Positions 35,916 through 47,095 are shown, numbered from the stretch's first letter. The stretch: 57,901 bases of DNA from Methylobacterium sp. (GCA_002928875.1 PERO01000015.1:1-57901), one strand, 5' to 3'. Notes: generated by a model not told the origin, from the letters alone. Numbers and translations are program-made.

Positions 35916-37577
35916 GTGCCACGAGGGAGAAAGCCGGGGAGCAAGAATAGTGCAGCAAAGGCCGTGAAGTCTGGCCCCTCCATTGCTGCCACGCTGTTCG
36001 CAGCGGCTGACAAGCTGCGCGGCAACATGGACGCTGCCGAATATAAGCATGTCGCCCTTGGCCTGATCTTCCTGAAGTACATCTCCGACCGCTTCGATGC
36101 CCGCATCGACGAGGTGAAGGCGAACCCGGAAGAAGCGTCCCTGCTCGACGACCCCGACGCCGCCCGCGACCTCATCATCAGCGAGGGCATCTTCTTCGTG
36201 CCGGAGCGGGCGCGCTGGACCTTCCTCAAGGAGAACGCCACCAGCACCAAGCCGACCATCGGCGAGCTGATCGATCAGGCCATGATCGCCATCGAGGCGG
36301 AGAACCCCACGCTCAAGGGCGTGCTCACCAAGAACTACGCCCGGCAGGAGCTGGACCAGACCAAGCTGGGCGAGGTGCTGAAGCTGTTCTCGGACATCAA
36401 GTTCGACGGCGCGCATCACGGGCAGGACGTGCTGGGTCGCGTCTATGAGTACTTCCTCGGCGAGTTCGCCAAGCTGGAGGGCAAGCGCGGCGGGCAGTAT
36501 TACACGGCGGGCTGCGTGGTGAAGCTGCTGGTCGCCATGCTGGAGCCCTTCAAGGGACGCGTCTACGATCCATGCTGCGGGTCGGGTGGCATGTTCGTGC
36601 AGTCTGAACGCTTCGTCGAGGAGCACGCGGGCAAGAACGTCGATCCCAGGCAGGCCCGCGACCAGATCGCGGTCTACGGGCAGGAGAGCAACGCCACCAC
36701 GTGGCGGCTCGCCAAGATGAACCTTGCCATCCGGGGCATTGAGGCGAACCTTGGCTCCAAATGGGCCGACACCTTCCACGAGGACCTGCACAAGGGCCTC
36801 ATGGCGAAATACGTGCTCGCCAACCCGCCCTTCAATGACAGCGACTGGGGCGGCGATAAACTGAAGGGGGACGCCCGTTGGCGCTATGGCGTGCCGCCTG
36901 CGGGTAACGCCAACTTCGCGTGGCTCCAGCACATCATCTACCACCTCGCGCCGGATGGCTATGCAGGCGTGGTTCTGGCCAACGGCTCCCTCTCCAGCCA
37001 GCAGTCCGGCGAAGGTGAGATACGCCGCGCGCTGATCGAAGGCATCACGGTCGGCGAGGGCGGCAAGCAGGTGCACTACCCCGGCCTTGTCGATTGCATT
37101 GTGGCGCTGCCGGGCCAGCTCTTCTCCACCACGCAGATACCCGTCTGCCTGTGGTTCCTCACCCGCGACAAGTCGAACGGCCTCTCGCGCGACAAGAAGC
37201 TCCGGGACCGGACGAACGACATCCTGTTCATCGACGCGCGGGGCCTCGGCACCATGGTGTCGCGCACCTTGAAGGAACTGACCGACGAGGACATCGCCAA
37301 GGTGGCCGATACCTACCACGCGTGGCGGGAAGTGCGCGGCGGCTATGAGGACGTGCCCGGCTTCGCCAAGTCCGCCACGCTCAAGGAGGTAGCTGATCAG
37401 GGCTTCGTGCTCACGCCGGGGCGCTATGTCGGCACCGTGGCTGCCGAGGAGGACGAGGAAGGCTTCGACGCCAGGATGACGCGGCTGACCAGCGCCTTAC
37501 GCGAACAGATGGCCGAGGGTGTGAAGCTGGACGAGCGCATCCGCAAGGCGTTGGCAGGGGTCGGCCATGGTTGGTGA
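35916..37577 (+). CDS. hsdM: Type I restriction-modification methyltransferase subunit HsdM
   Basis: N6-adenine methyltransferase subunit. The GTG at 35916 ([11 protein letters not shown]) has GGGGAG six bases upstream; an ATG at 35862 is the alternative. The N-terminal HsdM_N helical domain contains [20 protein letters not shown]. The catalytic domain has the SAM motif [10 protein letters not shown] near residue 218 and the adenine motif NPPFND near 303. The C-terminal tail pairs with HsdS. About 553 residues, normal. It overlaps the hsdS start by 11 bases. Confidence 0.95.
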   Translation: MPRGRKPGSKNSAAKAVKSGPSIAATLFAAADKLRGNMDAAEYKHVALGLIFLKYISDRFDARIDEVKANPEEASLLDDPDAARDLIISEGIFFVPERARWTFLKENATSTKPTIGELIDQAMIAIEAENPTLKGVLTKNYARQELDQTKLGEVLKLFSDIKFDGAHHGQDVLGRVYEYFLGEFAKLEGKRGGQYYTAGCVVKLLVAMLEPFKGRVYDPCCGSGGMFVQSERFVEEHAGKNVDPRQARDQIAVYGQESNATTWRLAKMNLAIRGIEANLGSKWADTFHEDLHKGLMAKYVLANPPFNDSDWGGDKLKGDARWRYGVPPAGNANFAWLQHIIYHLAPDGYAGVVLANGSLSSQQSGEGEIRRALIEGITVGEGGKQVHYPGLVDCIVALPGQLFSTTQIPVCLWFLTRDKSNGLSRDKKLRDRTNDILFIDARGLGTMVSRTLKELTDEDIAKVADTYHAWREVRGGYEDVPGFAKSATLKEVADQGFVLTPGRYVGTVAAEEDEEGFDARMTRLTSALREQMAEGVKLDERIRKALAGVGHGW

Positions 37578-38880
37578 GCCTACACGACATCGCGTGAGTG
37601 CGCTCATTAACTGCGGTGTTATTGCATTAGGTGATGGTTATCGAGCCAAGAACTCTGAGCTTGGTGACAAGGGGCTCCCGTTCGCTCGCGCGGGCAATAT
37701 TGATGGCCAGCTTCTGTTTGACGGCGCTGACCTGATCGACGTAGACACCATAAACGTCCCAGCTGAAAAATTGAGCCGCCCCAACGATACAGTCTTTACA
37801 TCGAAAGGCACAGTTGGACGATTTGCCCGAGTTAAGACCGACACACCTCAGTTCGTGTACTCTCCTCAGTTATGTTACTGGAGGTCACTCAATCAAGAGA
37901 AGATTGACGCAGGATATCTCTACTATTGGCTGACAGGCCCGGAATTCTACTCCCAGTACAAGGGGGTGTCAGGGCAAACGGACATGGCAGAGTATGTCAG
38001 CCTCGGTGATCAGCGGGCTATGTCGATTACACTGCCCGACATCGAACGTCAGCGATCTATAGCAACTCTTCTCGGCTCCCTCGACGACAAGATCGAGTTG
38101 AACCGGCGCATGGCGGCGACGCTGGAGGAGATGGCGCGGGCGCTGTTCAAGAGCTGGTTCGTGGATTTCGACCCCGTCCGCGCCAAGGCCGAGGGCCGAG
38201 ACCCCGGCCTCCCCGCCGCCACCGCCGCCCTGTTCCCCGACAGGTTTGGTGACGATGGCCTGCCGGTGGAGTGGAGTGAGAAGTCCCTACTGGATCAAGC
38301 TACATGGGTGAATGGTGCGGCCTACAAAGACATGCACTTCTCGGACGCACCCGATGCGCTGCCCGTGGTCAAGATCGCAGAGCTGAAGAACGGCCTCAGC
38401 GAGGGAACGAAGTGGACGAACACCGACCTCGGAGACCGTTACCGCATCAGAGACGGGGAGATGCTGTTTTCGTGGTCTGGCAGCCCCGATACATCCATCG
38501 ACACCTTTCTCTGGGTGCACGGCGACGCTTGGCTAAACCAGCATGTTTTCGTGGTGCGTCCGAATGGGGAAGCGTCCGAGGCGCACTTGTTCGCGATGCT
38601 GAAGTTCCTGAAGCCAACCTTGATCGAGATTGCTCGCGACAAGCAAACAACCGGCCTTGGGCATGTCACCCGTCAAGACATGATCCGTCTAAAGGTCTGC
38701 GTTGCGCAACCGAACGTGCGAGCTGCGTTCGACAACATCGCGGAGCCGCTCTTTGACCGGTTGAAGCTGGTCCTACGGGAAAACGCCCGGCTGGCAGTGA
38801 CCCGCGATACCCTACTGCCCAAGCTCATCTCCGGCGAACTCCGCATCAAGGATATGGGCAAAGACGTGGAGGCGGCCTGA
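37567..38880 (+). CDS. hsdS: Type I restriction-modification specificity subunit HsdS
   Basis: 437-residue DNA-recognition subunit. Two target-recognition domains (about residues 10-160 and 235-385) are separated and followed by conserved helices: [28 protein letters not shown] centrally (given in part: [12 protein letters not shown]) and [21 protein letters not shown] at the end. The first recognition domain is visibly richer in A and T than the flanking hsdM and helix segments, the usual sign that target domains are exchanged by recombination. The recognised sequence cannot be read from this. Confidence 0.93.
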   Translation: MVGEPTRHRVSALINCGVIALGDGYRAKNSELGDKGLPFARAGNIDGQLLFDGADLIDVDTINVPAEKLSRPNDTVFTSKGTVGRFARVKTDTPQFVYSPQLCYWRSLNQEKIDAGYLYYWLTGPEFYSQYKGVSGQTDMAEYVSLGDQRAMSITLPDIERQRSIATLLGSLDDKIELNRRMAATLEEMARALFKSWFVDFDPVRAKAEGRDPGLPAATAALFPDRFGDDGLPVEWSEKSLLDQATWVNGAAYKDMHFSDAPDALPVVKIAELKNGLSEGTKWTNTDLGDRYRIRDGEMLFSWSGSPDTSIDTFLWVHGDAWLNQHVFVVRPNGEASEAHLFAMLKFLKPTLIEIARDKQTTGLGHVTRQDMIRLKVCVAQPNVRAAFDNIAEPLFDRLKLVLRENARLAVTRDTLLPKLISGELRIKDMGKDVEAA

Positions 38881-38883
38881 GGC

Positions 38884-39579
38884 ATGCCCTACACGCTCCA
38901 GATGCTCCGCGCGCTCATCGACGCTCACCCTGACCGGGCAGAGCCTCTGCGCATCCATATCGAGGCGCTGGAGCGCAGCATCGAGAGCCAGCCCGCCTTC
39001 TGCCTCCAGAGCGTCCGCACTCTGTTCGAGGCCGCGCACGCCACCATCGGCCCGCATCTCGGCATCACCTTCGGCAAGGATGAGCAGTTCCATCAGCGCA
39101 CGCGCACGCTGCTGAACGCCATGGACTTCTCGGTCGAGGATCACCCTGAGGCTGTGAAGATCAACGAGACCATTACGCGGCTGCTTGGCAACATAAACGG
39201 CATGGCTCACGCCCTCGCCGAACTGAGCAACATCCCCAACATGCGCCATGGCGGCTCGCTCGACTGGGGCACGCTTCAACGCCAGCACGCGCTGATGCTG
39301 GGCGGGCTCTGTGACAGCCTCGTGGCGTTCCTGTTCGATGTCGCCTGGAGCAGGGCCACTCCAGAGGGAGCGGCAGCGGACAAGCCCGGCTACGATGACC
39401 AAGACGCCTTCAATGCCTATCTCGATGACGAGTACGAGGTGATCGAGATCGCAGGCGCGACCTTCGACCCCAGCTATGTGCTGTTCCACCTCGACGAGAC
39501 GACCTATGATGCTGCCCGCCTCGATTGGGAGGCTGAGCGAAACGATGACCAACATGCAGACAAGGAGGTCGCTGCATGA
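38884..39579 (+). CDS. Abortive-infection C-terminal (Abi_C)-like protein
   Basis: 231-residue soluble protein embedded between hsdS and hsdR. The middle region (AFCLQSVRTLFEAAHATIG, then NINGMAHALAELSN and LDWGTLQRQHALMLGGLCDSL) matches my recollection of the Abi_C layout, in which an Arg/Asn-His-Gly turn precedes a long helix. The ending is acidic (DDEYEVIEIAG). The exact role is unknown; such proteins are found in type I R-M loci. It starts three bases after hsdS and ends in an ATGA overlap with the next gene, so it belongs to the operon. Confidence 0.6.
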   Translation: MPYTLQMLRALIDAHPDRAEPLRIHIEALERSIESQPAFCLQSVRTLFEAAHATIGPHLGITFGKDEQFHQRTRTLLNAMDFSVEDHPEAVKINETITRLLGNINGMAHALAELSNIPNMRHGGSLDWGTLQRQHALMLGGLCDSLVAFLFDVAWSRATPEGAAADKPGYDDQDAFNAYLDDEYEVIEIAGATFDPSYVLFHLDETTYDAARLDWEAERNDDQHADKEVAA

Positions 39580-40736
39580 CGCGTGTTGCCGTCAGACCCG
39601 AACTGTTGCGCTGGGCGCGAGAGCGCGCCGGTGTGATGGCGGCTGACGAGTTGACGGGGCGCTTCCCCAAGCTCCAAGAGTGGGAAGCGGGCGACACGAG
39701 GCCCACGCTTAAGCAGCTGGAGGACTTCGCTCGCGCCGTTCATGTGCCCTTGGGCTACCTGTTCCTCCCGGCACCGCCCGACGAGCCGCTGCCGATCCCC
39801 GACTTCCGCACCCATGACGGGCGAGGTGTGCGCCGCGCCAGCCCGAACCTGATCGACATGCTCTATGCCTGTCAGGAGCGGCAGGGGTGGTATCGCGAGT
39901 TCTCCCTTGCCAGCCGTATGCCCGAGGCGGACTTCGTGGCCAGCGCCACGCTTGACCAGCGCCCCGAGGAGGTCGCGGCGGCGATGGCACAGCGTCTCGG
40001 CTTCGACCTTGCCGCCCGCGCGACCTGCCGCACATGGGAGGAGGCTCTGCGTCTCTTCATCGGACAAGCCGAGAAGCTCGGCGTGCTGGTGATGGTCAGC
40101 GGCATCGTTCTGTCCAACACCCACCGCGCCCTCGACCCGCAGGAGTTCCGGGGCTTCGCGCTCGCAGACCGCCGCGCGCCGCTCATCTTCATCAACGGGG
40201 CCGACAGCAAATCCGGCCAGATGTTCACGCTCGCGCACGAACTCGCCCACCTCTGGCTGGGAGCGTCTGCGCTCTCCGATGCGACCGCTGCAACTCTGAA
40301 CGGGCACTGTCGGGAAGAGGTCTGGTGCAACGCCGTCGCTGCTGAGCTTCTGGTGCCGCTGGCGGCGTTCCGGTTGGCCGTACAGCCCGGCGAAGCCATC
40401 GACGCGGCGATGCAGCGCCTCGCACGTCAGTTCAAAGTCAGCACGCTGGTGATCCTGCGGCGGCTTCTCGATGCAGGTGTTATCACGCGCGATGCCTTCG
40501 GGCAGGCATGGGCCATGGAGCGTGAACGTCTCCGAGCGTTGGCCGAAGCCGCCGGATCCGGTGGTGGTAACTTTTACCGAACCACCTTGTCCCGCGTCGG
40601 GAAGCGCTTCGCCCGTGCACTGGTTGAAAGCACGCTGGAGGGCCAGACACTCTATCGTGACGCATTCCGCATGTTGGGGGTCACCAAGACGGAGACCTTC
40701 AACACTATCGGTCGTGAGGTCGGGGCGATGCTTTGA
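39576..40736 (+). CDS. XRE-ImmA/IrrE-type regulator metallopeptidase
   Basis: 386-residue protein. The N-terminal 60 residues are a Cro/C1-type HTH (LRWARERAGVMAADELTGRF, with EWEAGDTRPTLKQLEDFA). The central and C-terminal part is an ImmA/IrrE peptidase with the zinc motif HELAH near residue 221 and downstream CREEVWCNAVAAELLVP, in which the Glu of xxEE is the third ligand. Such proteins cleave repressors or antitoxins. It overlaps the next gene (TGATG), which encodes a PIN-like DUF4411 protein, a pairing common in R-M-linked toxin-antitoxin modules. Confidence 0.88.
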   Translation: MTRVAVRPELLRWARERAGVMAADELTGRFPKLQEWEAGDTRPTLKQLEDFARAVHVPLGYLFLPAPPDEPLPIPDFRTHDGRGVRRASPNLIDMLYACQERQGWYREFSLASRMPEADFVASATLDQRPEEVAAAMAQRLGFDLAARATCRTWEEALRLFIGQAEKLGVLVMVSGIVLSNTHRALDPQEFRGFALADRRAPLIFINGADSKSGQMFTLAHELAHLWLGASALSDATAATLNGHCREEVWCNAVAAELLVPLAAFRLAVQPGEAIDAAMQRLARQFKVSTLVILRRLLDAGVITRDAFGQAWAMERERLRALAEAAGSGGGNFYRTTLSRVGKRFARALVESTLEGQTLYRDAFRMLGVTKTETFNTIGREVGAML

Positions 40737-41236
40737 TGCGCTACCTGCTGGACACCAACATTTTCATCCAAGCACGCAACCTGCACTATGGCTTCGACTT
40801 TTGCCCGGCCTTCTGGGAATGGCTCATCGACCAAAACGCGGCTGGTGTGGTCGGCAGTATTGATAAGGTCTCCGACGAGCTGGTTGCTGGTGGCGACGAT
40901 CTCGCCGAATGGGCAAAGGCGCGAGGCGATTCCTTCTTCTTGCAACCTGACGATCCGGTTGTTCCAGCGCTGGGGCGTGTGAGTGCTTGGGCAGCATCGC
41001 AGGCTTATGAGCGTGCAGCAATCGCGACGTTCCTACAGGTTGCTGATTATTGGCTGGTCTCCCACGCTCTCGCGCACCGTTGCACTGTGGTGACCCATGA
41101 GGTCCCAGCAGACACGGTTCGCAAGATCAAGATACCCAATGCCTGCATCGGACTGACCGTTCCCTGTATCAGCCCATACGAAATGCTCCGGCGCGAGCGC
41201 GCCCGATTCGTGCTCGGTCGACCGGAGGGCGCATGA
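40736..41236 (+). CDS. DUF4411 PIN-like protein
   Basis: 166-residue protein of the DUF4411 family, a PIN-nuclease-like fold. It opens with the PIN motif [14 protein letters not shown] (Asp and Asn) and has further acidic residues in [10 protein letters not shown] and [30 protein letters not shown] is characteristic of DUF4411. The ATG at 40736 overlaps the previous stop; a TTG at 40733 would add one residue. It is likely the toxin half of a pair with the ImmA protein, which is inference from family context. It ends in ATGA with hsdR. Confidence 0.85.
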   Translation: MRYLLDTNIFIQARNLHYGFDFCPAFWEWLIDQNAAGVVGSIDKVSDELVAGGDDLAEWAKARGDSFFLQPDDPVVPALGRVSAWAASQAYERAAIATFLQVADYWLVSHALAHRCTVVTHEVPADTVRKIKIPNACIGLTVPCISPYEMLRRERARFVLGRPEGA

Positions 41237-44200
41237 ACGATACCTACCCCACACCCCCCGACAGTCCACGCATGGAACTGGCCGAGGAAGCCGTCGAGTT
41301 GGCGGCGCTCTCGTGGTTCGAGTTGCTTGGTTGGCGGAGCGTGCCGGGTGACTATCTCGCACCGGATGGGCCTATGGGTGCACGGGCGACCTATCGCGAA
41401 GCTATACTAGAACCTGAACTGCGCAGCGCCATTGCCTCGCTAAACCCCGAGGCGACCGCAGACATGGTCAACTCGGCAGTGCTCAAGATCAAGGCGTCGC
41501 AGAGCCAGGACCTTGTCGAGAACAACCGCCTGTTCCACCCGTTCCTCGTCAGCGGGGTGCCGATCGAGGTGAACGAGAAGGGGACCACGCGAACAATCGG
41601 CATCAGGATCATCGATCAGGAGGCCCCACAGGCCAACCGCCTGCTGGTCGCCAACCAGTTCATCGTGAAGGGCGAGAAAGGCACGGTGCGCGCAGATGTG
41701 ACAGTGTTCATCAACGGCCTGCCCGTGGCGTTGCTGGAGTTGAAAAGCCCATCGGACGCCTCTGCGACGCTGGAGAAGGCCCACAGCCAGCTGACGACCT
41801 ACAAGACCAGGGCACCAGAGCTGATGCGCACCAATCAGGTGCTTGTAATCAGTGACGGCAGTAACGCTCGCATCGGGTCACTGACAGCCCGACTGGACCG
41901 TTTCGCCCCATGGCGGACGATTGACGGGGTCGGCCTTGATGACGCGGGGCGGTCTGAACTTGAAGTCCTTATCCGTGGTGTGTTCGCGCCCGAGCGGTTC
42001 ATCGACCTGATTTGTGACTTCGTCGCCTTCGAGGTCAAGGACGGCACCGTCAAGTCCAAGAAGCTCGCTGCCTATCACCAATTCCATGCCGTCAGGAAGG
42101 CGCTCGCGTCCACCCTCACGGCCTCTCAGTCCGGCAGCCGTAAGGGCGGCGTTGTCTGGCACACGCAAGGGTCCGGCAAGTCGCTGACTATGCTGTTCTT
42201 CGTGCGACAGCTCCAGTTGGCCAAGGCCCTGAAGAACCCCACCATCGTTTTGGTCACAGATCGTAACGACCTCGATGATCAGCTTTTCGGCACCTTTGCC
42301 GACCACGGGGCGACACTGCGTGGCACACCCCGGCAGGCCGAGACCGCAGAGGAGATGCGCCGTCTGCTTGCAGTCGACATCGGGGGACTGGTCTTCACGA
42401 CCATTCAGCGCTTCAGGGGTGAAGACGGCTCCCACCCTCTGCTCACCGCCCGCGACAATGTTATCGTCATCGCGGACGAAGCGCACCGCACGCAATATGG
42501 ATTCAAGAAGCGATACATCGAGCGTGATGGCGGAATGCGGGAGGCCGTCGGGTTTGCCGACTATCTCAGGCAGGCGCTCCCACATGCAACGGTCGTGGGC
42601 TTCACGGGCACGCCAATCGAAGAACGGGACCGGGATACCTACGGCACGTTCGGCGACCTCATCGATACCTACGACATGACCCGTGCCGTGCAGGACAATG
42701 CGACGGTTCCGATCCACTACACCGCTCGACTTGCTCGTCTCCACCTAGCCCTTGATGACGGCGAACGTGCGCAACTTGATGCGCTAGCCGAAGAACTGGC
42801 CGAAGGTGATGACGCCGCCGTCGAGCGCATCAAGGGCAAACTTGCACGTTTCGAGGAGGTTGTGGGCGCGCCTGAGCGAGTGGCCCAGATCGCAGCAGAC
42901 GTGGTGGAACACTTCGACACGCGACGCGACGCCATGGCAGGCGGCAAGGCAATGATTGTGACGGTCAGCCGCCGTGTCGCTGTGATGCTCTATGACGAGA
43001 TCGCCAAGCTCCGGCCCACTTGGGTTTCAGCTGACGCCAGCGACGACAAGTCGGGTCTCCTGAAGGTGGTGATCACAGGCAACCGCGCAGACGATCCTCA
43101 GCCGCTGCAACCCCACTTGCGCACCAAAGCCCGGCTGGAGGCATTGGCGACCCGGTTTAAGGATCCCGCGTCTGGCTTTGACCTCGTGATCGTGCGTGAC
43201 ATGTGGCTGACGGGGTTCGATGCGCCATCGCTGCACACTCTCTACATTGATAAGCCTATGCGCGGCCACGGCCTCATGCAGGCCATAGCACGGGTCAACA
43301 GAGTGTGGGGCGACAAGCCCGGGGGGCTGGTGATCGACTATTTGGGGATCGGCTCTGAGCTGAAGGCCGCCTTGGAGAAGTATACCCAGGGCGACCGCGA
43401 CCAAGTGCGAATGGATCCCGACGAGGCCGCGCGTCAGACGCTCACGCTGCTTGAAAGCGCGCTGGCACTGCTGGACGGTGTCGTCTGGACGAACTTCTTC
43501 TCTGCCCCACCAACCACACGCCTGACGATCCTCAAGCAATGCCTCGAACATCTGCTGGAAACGGGCAGGCGTGACGCCTTCATTGAGACGGGGTTCAAGC
43601 TGGAAGTTGCCTATGCGATCAGCGCAGGTGACGACCGAGTCAAGGGCCGTGCGCACGAGATTGCAATGGTCGTGGCGTTGCGGGCGAACTTGGCGAAATA
43701 CACTACTGGCGCTGGACGGAGTCGCGCCACGGTGGAGCGTGACATCCGGCAGCTATTGTCAAAGGCTGTGATGGCCGACGGCATTCTTGACGTGTTCAAG
43801 TCGGCAGGGCTGGAGCAGCCGGACCTCTCCATCTTCTCAGACGAGTTCCTTGCTGAAGTGCGTGGCACCAAGCAGAAAAACCTCGCTGTAGAGACGTTGC
43901 GTCGCCTGCTCGCAGACGAGATCAGGGCACACTCCCGGACAAACATCGTCCAGTCGCAGAAGCTGAGCGAGCGGTTGGACGAGACGCTGCGCAAGTACCA
44001 CAACCGCGCGGTGGACAGCGTGCAGGTCATTGAGGAGTTGATCGCCCTTGCACACGACATCAAAGCCCACGCGGCGCGTGCGGCTGAACTAGGACTGTCG
44101 CAGGAAGAGGTCGCCTTTTATGAGGCGTTGGCCGCGAACGGTTCAGCTCGAGAGCTGATGGCCCACGACACTCTGCGCACATTGGCAAAGCTCTTGGTGC

Positions 44201-44376
44201 AGACGATCCGGGCATCGGCAACCATCGACTGGACCCGCAAGGAGGGCGTGCGGGCCAAGATGCGAATAGAGGTGCGCAAGCTGCTCGCTCGGTATGGCTA
44301 TCCGCCAGACCTTCAGAAGGCTGCGGTGGACTTGGTTGTCCGTCAGGCCGAGACCATCGCCGCAGACTGGGGTTGA
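41233..44376 (+). CDS. hsdR: Type I restriction endonuclease subunit HsdR
   Basis: 1047-residue motor and nuclease subunit. The N-terminal nuclease domain carries [20 protein letters not shown], with Asp and the Glu-x-Lys pair. The translocase motifs are Walker [17 protein letters not shown] near residue 310, DEAH in [11 protein letters not shown] near 414, [10 protein letters not shown], and the motif V/VI block [20 protein letters not shown] with QAIARVNR. The C-terminal helical part binds the methylase. No interruption, so the R-M system is probably active. Confidence 0.95.
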   Translation: MNDTYPTPPDSPRMELAEEAVELAALSWFELLGWRSVPGDYLAPDGPMGARATYREAILEPELRSAIASLNPEATADMVNSAVLKIKASQSQDLVENNRLFHPFLVSGVPIEVNEKGTTRTIGIRIIDQEAPQANRLLVANQFIVKGEKGTVRADVTVFINGLPVALLELKSPSDASATLEKAHSQLTTYKTRAPELMRTNQVLVISDGSNARIGSLTARLDRFAPWRTIDGVGLDDAGRSELEVLIRGVFAPERFIDLICDFVAFEVKDGTVKSKKLAAYHQFHAVRKALASTLTASQSGSRKGGVVWHTQGSGKSLTMLFFVRQLQLAKALKNPTIVLVTDRNDLDDQLFGTFADHGATLRGTPRQAETAEEMRRLLAVDIGGLVFTTIQRFRGEDGSHPLLTARDNVIVIADEAHRTQYGFKKRYIERDGGMREAVGFADYLRQALPHATVVGFTGTPIEERDRDTYGTFGDLIDTYDMTRAVQDNATVPIHYTARLARLHLALDDGERAQLDALAEELAEGDDAAVERIKGKLARFEEVVGAPERVAQIAADVVEHFDTRRDAMAGGKAMIVTVSRRVAVMLYDEIAKLRPTWVSADASDDKSGLLKVVITGNRADDPQPLQPHLRTKARLEALATRFKDPASGFDLVIVRDMWLTGFDAPSLHTLYIDKPMRGHGLMQAIARVNRVWGDKPGGLVIDYLGIGSELKAALEKYTQGDRDQVRMDPDEAARQTLTLLESALALLDGVVWTNFFSAPPTTRLTILKQCLEHLLETGRRDAFIETGFKLEVAYAISAGDDRVKGRAHEIAMVVALRANLAKYTTGAGRSRATVERDIRQLLSKAVMADGILDVFKSAGLEQPDLSIFSDEFLAEVRGTKQKNLAVETLRRLLADEIRAHSRTNIVQSQKLSERLDETLRKYHNRAVDSVQVIEELIALAHDIKAHAARAAELGLSQEEVAFYEALAANGSARELMAHDTLRTLAKLLVQTIRASATIDWTRKEGVRAKMRIEVRKLLARYGYPPDLQKAAVDLVVRQAETIAADWG

Positions 44377-44547
44377 TGTGCATCAATATATTTTAACATA
44401 ACAACGTTTATTTCTTTTTGTTTTTGTAATAATTTTTGAATTTTTTACAGTCTGATTTCCATCAATGCCCCGAAACTGTCTCCCCATCCTAAGAAATTGA
44501 GGAGTAACCCGCGCCGACGGGGGCGCGAAATTTTACGAAAGATCCCC
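44377..44547. promoter_or_regulatory. AT-rich spacer after hsdR
   Basis: The first 90 bases are strikingly AT-rich with long T runs (44417-44432 and 44440-44450) in a GC-rich region. It probably ends the R-M operon and supplies the promoter for the next cassette. No strong hairpin is visible before the T runs, so I do not call a terminator. Confidence 0.4.
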
Positions 44548-44985
44548 ATGAATACCTATGACGATAACCCTTCGGCGAAAGCCGCGGGGCTGAAGACGCT
44601 TGCCGCCCAGGCATTGCTCAATAAACTCCGCCAGCGTTCCGCATTTGAACTGGATCATTCCTCGCGGTGCGACCGGCTTATCGCGATCCGGTCGGCGCTC
44701 CGGGGCCGACATGCACTTCCCGTCGAAGTTTCGGATGAGCTGGCCTGGCGCTATGGTGAGGCGGTCCTCGCGCTCGCCGTGTTGCCTTCTGCGAGCAAGG
44801 CGGAGCTCGCGCACAAGGTGACGGCGATCGGCCCGCTGTCACGCGACGTCCTGCCGCCAGTGGAAGCCGCGCTGCATGCCAATGCAGCGATCGCCGCAAT
44901 GACCGCTGACGGCCAGTTCCTGGGCGTCGCGCTGAAGATCACGGCCGAAGCGCCTCCCGGGTCCCCTTCGGATTCTCTCAACTGA
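44548..44985 (+). CDS. Hypothetical protein, first gene of AAA cassette
   Basis: 145-residue protein I do not recognise. The start at 44548 (MNTYDDNPSAKAAG) is preceded by a weak purine stretch. The sequence is almost wholly helical and alanine-rich, with no transmembrane segment, no cysteine cluster and no nuclease motif. The second helix carries a basic face (LLNKLRQRSAFELDHSSRCDRL). It lies about 100 bases before a gene that is itself coupled to an AAA+ ATPase, so it may be a regulator or adaptor of that unit. This is inference from position only. Confidence 0.7.
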   Translation: MNTYDDNPSAKAAGLKTLAAQALLNKLRQRSAFELDHSSRCDRLIAIRSALRGRHALPVEVSDELAWRYGEAVLALAVLPSASKAELAHKVTAIGPLSRDVLPPVEAALHANAAIAAMTADGQFLGVALKITAEAPPGSPSDSLN

Positions 44986-45086
44986 CTCAATTCTTTGCTC
45001 CTGCTGGACCATCAATTCCCGCGGAAAAGCATCCCAATCCCAGCATCATCCCCAGAAAAGGAACCGGCTTTGCCGGTCGACAACCC

Positions 45087-45845
45087 ATGTCCAAGAACGA
45101 CTGCACAATCAACACAATCCCGATTTCGACAACCCCCAAGGCCGAAGAGAGGTCCCACCAGCCCGCAACGACGCCCGTCACTTTTGGGCCGCCGCCTCAG
45201 GCTGTCCTTTCCAACCGCTTGGTCGATGCCGCGGGCGGCACCCACCGCGTCGTGATTTATTCAGCAGGGAGCCGCGGGCTTGCGAACTTCATTAGGCCAC
45301 TAGGTCTGACCGCATACAAGTTGGGGGTCACCAGCGCAGGTGATGCGCAAAGACGGGTCGTCGATTTGAGGCGCAAGCACTATGGCTCGCTTTTCGGCCG
45401 GTTGGACCAGCCGATCGAAGCGCTCGAAACCATCGAGCAGGCGGACGAATGGGCGCTGGTACCCTGGCAAGTCGATCCTGCCAAGGAACGCCGTGACCTG
45501 CCGCCGGGATTTTTCCTTCGAAACGGTGTCCTCGAGGTCGAAATTCGCCTCGACGTGCCGGTCGAGACGGTCGATCAGGCAGTGCATGCGATGATGGCCG
45601 AGCGCGCCCTGGATGCCTTTCTGGCCACGACCGAGGGCAAGGCGAGGTTGCGTGCGGTTAGGCGAGACCCCGAAGGCGTTCTGCTTACACCCTATACCTT
45701 GATGTACGAGACGGTCCGGATCTCGCGGGTCAAGGAGCTCTACCTGTATCGTCCGCAGCTTGAGTTTCCGCAGCTTGTCGCGTGCCTCGCCAAGATTCTC
45801 GCCCCGCTGATGCCCGCCGCGACAAAATCTGCGGAGGCAGCGTGA
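45087..45845 (+). CDS. Hypothetical protein, possible degenerate GIY-YIG-like domain
   Basis: 252-residue protein with a disordered, Thr/Pro-rich N terminus. The folded part opens with VVIYSAGSRGLANFIRPLG and then YKLGVTSAGDAQRRVVDLR, a layout that faintly resembles the YKIG-T-x-R strand-helix of GIY-YIG/T5orf172 domains. The first tyrosine motif is not convincing, so nuclease activity should not be assumed. The C-terminal half is helical (VDQAVHAMMAERALDAFLA). The stop overlaps the start of the AAA+ gene (TGATG), so the two products are probably made in matched amounts. Confidence 0.7.
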   Translation: MSKNDCTINTIPISTTPKAEERSHQPATTPVTFGPPPQAVLSNRLVDAAGGTHRVVIYSAGSRGLANFIRPLGLTAYKLGVTSAGDAQRRVVDLRRKHYGSLFGRLDQPIEALETIEQADEWALVPWQVDPAKERRDLPPGFFLRNGVLEVEIRLDVPVETVDQAVHAMMAERALDAFLATTEGKARLRAVRRDPEGVLLTPYTLMYETVRISRVKELYLYRPQLEFPQLVACLAKILAPLMPAATKSAEAA

Positions 45846-47029
45846 TGGGCGGTCGCAAATCCCGGGCTGCGTTCATGGGCGACGACGACGAACGAAACCC
45901 CTTCGAGGACGAAATCTCCGAAAACAGCGAAGTTGACGCTGGGAACCCCGATCAGGAAGAGGGGGGAGGGATAAAGCCTCCCCCGGATCACCCGATCGCT
46001 ACCGAGGTCCTTCATGCTGACGCTGAAGGTGTGCCGCGTTGGTTGAAGCGGATCTATGATCCTGCGCCGGCGGCGAGCGAGCTTGGTGGAGAAGATTTCG
46101 GCGACCGGTACGACGACGACAAGCTGCGCAAACGCAACAAGGCGCTTAAGGCCATGGCCTATGACCCGATGCAGGGCTGGCGTCCGATGATCGTGGCAAC
46201 CGACGCGATGATCGCCGATCTTGAAGCGCTTGCCGACGCCGCGTCGAATTTCCAGGCGCTTTTCGAGGTTGTGATCTCAGCGGCCCGCGCATCGCTTCTT
46301 GCCGCTATGCCGTTGCGCCTCCCGCCTTTGTTGTTGGTCGGCCCGCCGGGTGCCGGGAAGTCCCGCGCAGCCTACGCCATGGCGAGCGCGCTCCAGACGA
46401 GCGTCGAGAAAGTACCTGTCACCATTCAGACCGGGGCAGGGGTCTTGAGCGGACTCGATTGGACATGGCGCACGCCATCTATGGGCGTCGTAGCGCGAGC
46501 CCTCCTGACGGCACAAACGGCAAGTCCCATCCTTGTCCTTGATGAAGTCGACAAGTCGTGCCCGCGGTCAGAATTCGGCCAACTCCTCGATCCGCTTCAT
46601 GACCTTCTAGAGTCAGACACGGCTCGGCACTTCGTCGATGAATACCTGAAGCTCCCCATAGCTGCCGATGGCGTCCAGTGGATCGCAACGGCGAATGACG
46701 TAGCCACAATCCCAGCTCCGATTATCGACCGCATGCTGTTGCTCGAGGTTGTACAACCAACTCCCAGTGAGATGGGTGTTATCCTGCGCGCCATGATCCA
46801 GGCCGCAATCACCCGGTGGGGCGATTGGTTTCCTGCCGAGATTGACGTTGATCCCGGCACGCTCGCCGCACTGCGCTCGATCCACCCGCGCGCCGCGCGC
46901 CGTGTCATCGATCTCGCCGTGGGTTTCGCGGTTGCGGCCGGGCGGCGCGTGCTCCTGGCGGATGACGTCGAGCGCGCGCGGATGATCACGATCAGCCCAA
47001 AAATGACGAGAAAAATCGGGTTTCTCTAG
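45845..47029 (+). CDS. Lon-like AAA+ ATPase
   Basis: 394-residue AAA+ ATPase. The first 90 residues are acidic and disordered. The ATPase core has Walker A LLLVGPPGAGKSRAAYAM near residue 165, Walker B ILVLDEVDKSC near 229, sensor 1 WIATANDVATIP and the arginine finger in PAPIIDRML. The Walker A-to-B spacing and DEVDK resemble Lon, but no serine-lysine protease domain follows. It probably remodels a partner encoded in the same cassette. The neighbours (145-, 252- and 490-residue unknowns) are in the same direction; there are 80 bases to the next gene. Confidence 0.88.
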   Translation: MGGRKSRAAFMGDDDERNPFEDEISENSEVDAGNPDQEEGGGIKPPPDHPIATEVLHADAEGVPRWLKRIYDPAPAASELGGEDFGDRYDDDKLRKRNKALKAMAYDPMQGWRPMIVATDAMIADLEALADAASNFQALFEVVISAARASLLAAMPLRLPPLLLVGPPGAGKSRAAYAMASALQTSVEKVPVTIQTGAGVLSGLDWTWRTPSMGVVARALLTAQTASPILVLDEVDKSCPRSEFGQLLDPLHDLLESDTARHFVDEYLKLPIAADGVQWIATANDVATIPAPIIDRMLLLEVVQPTPSEMGVILRAMIQAAITRWGDWFPAEIDVDPGTLAALRSIHPRAARRVIDLAVGFAVAAGRRVLLADDVERARMITISPKMTRKIGFL

Positions 47030-47095
47030 AATTTTCGGTACAACTGTAAGCCCATGATCACGGGAGCAGGGTAGTCTATACTGCTAACAGTTCTG

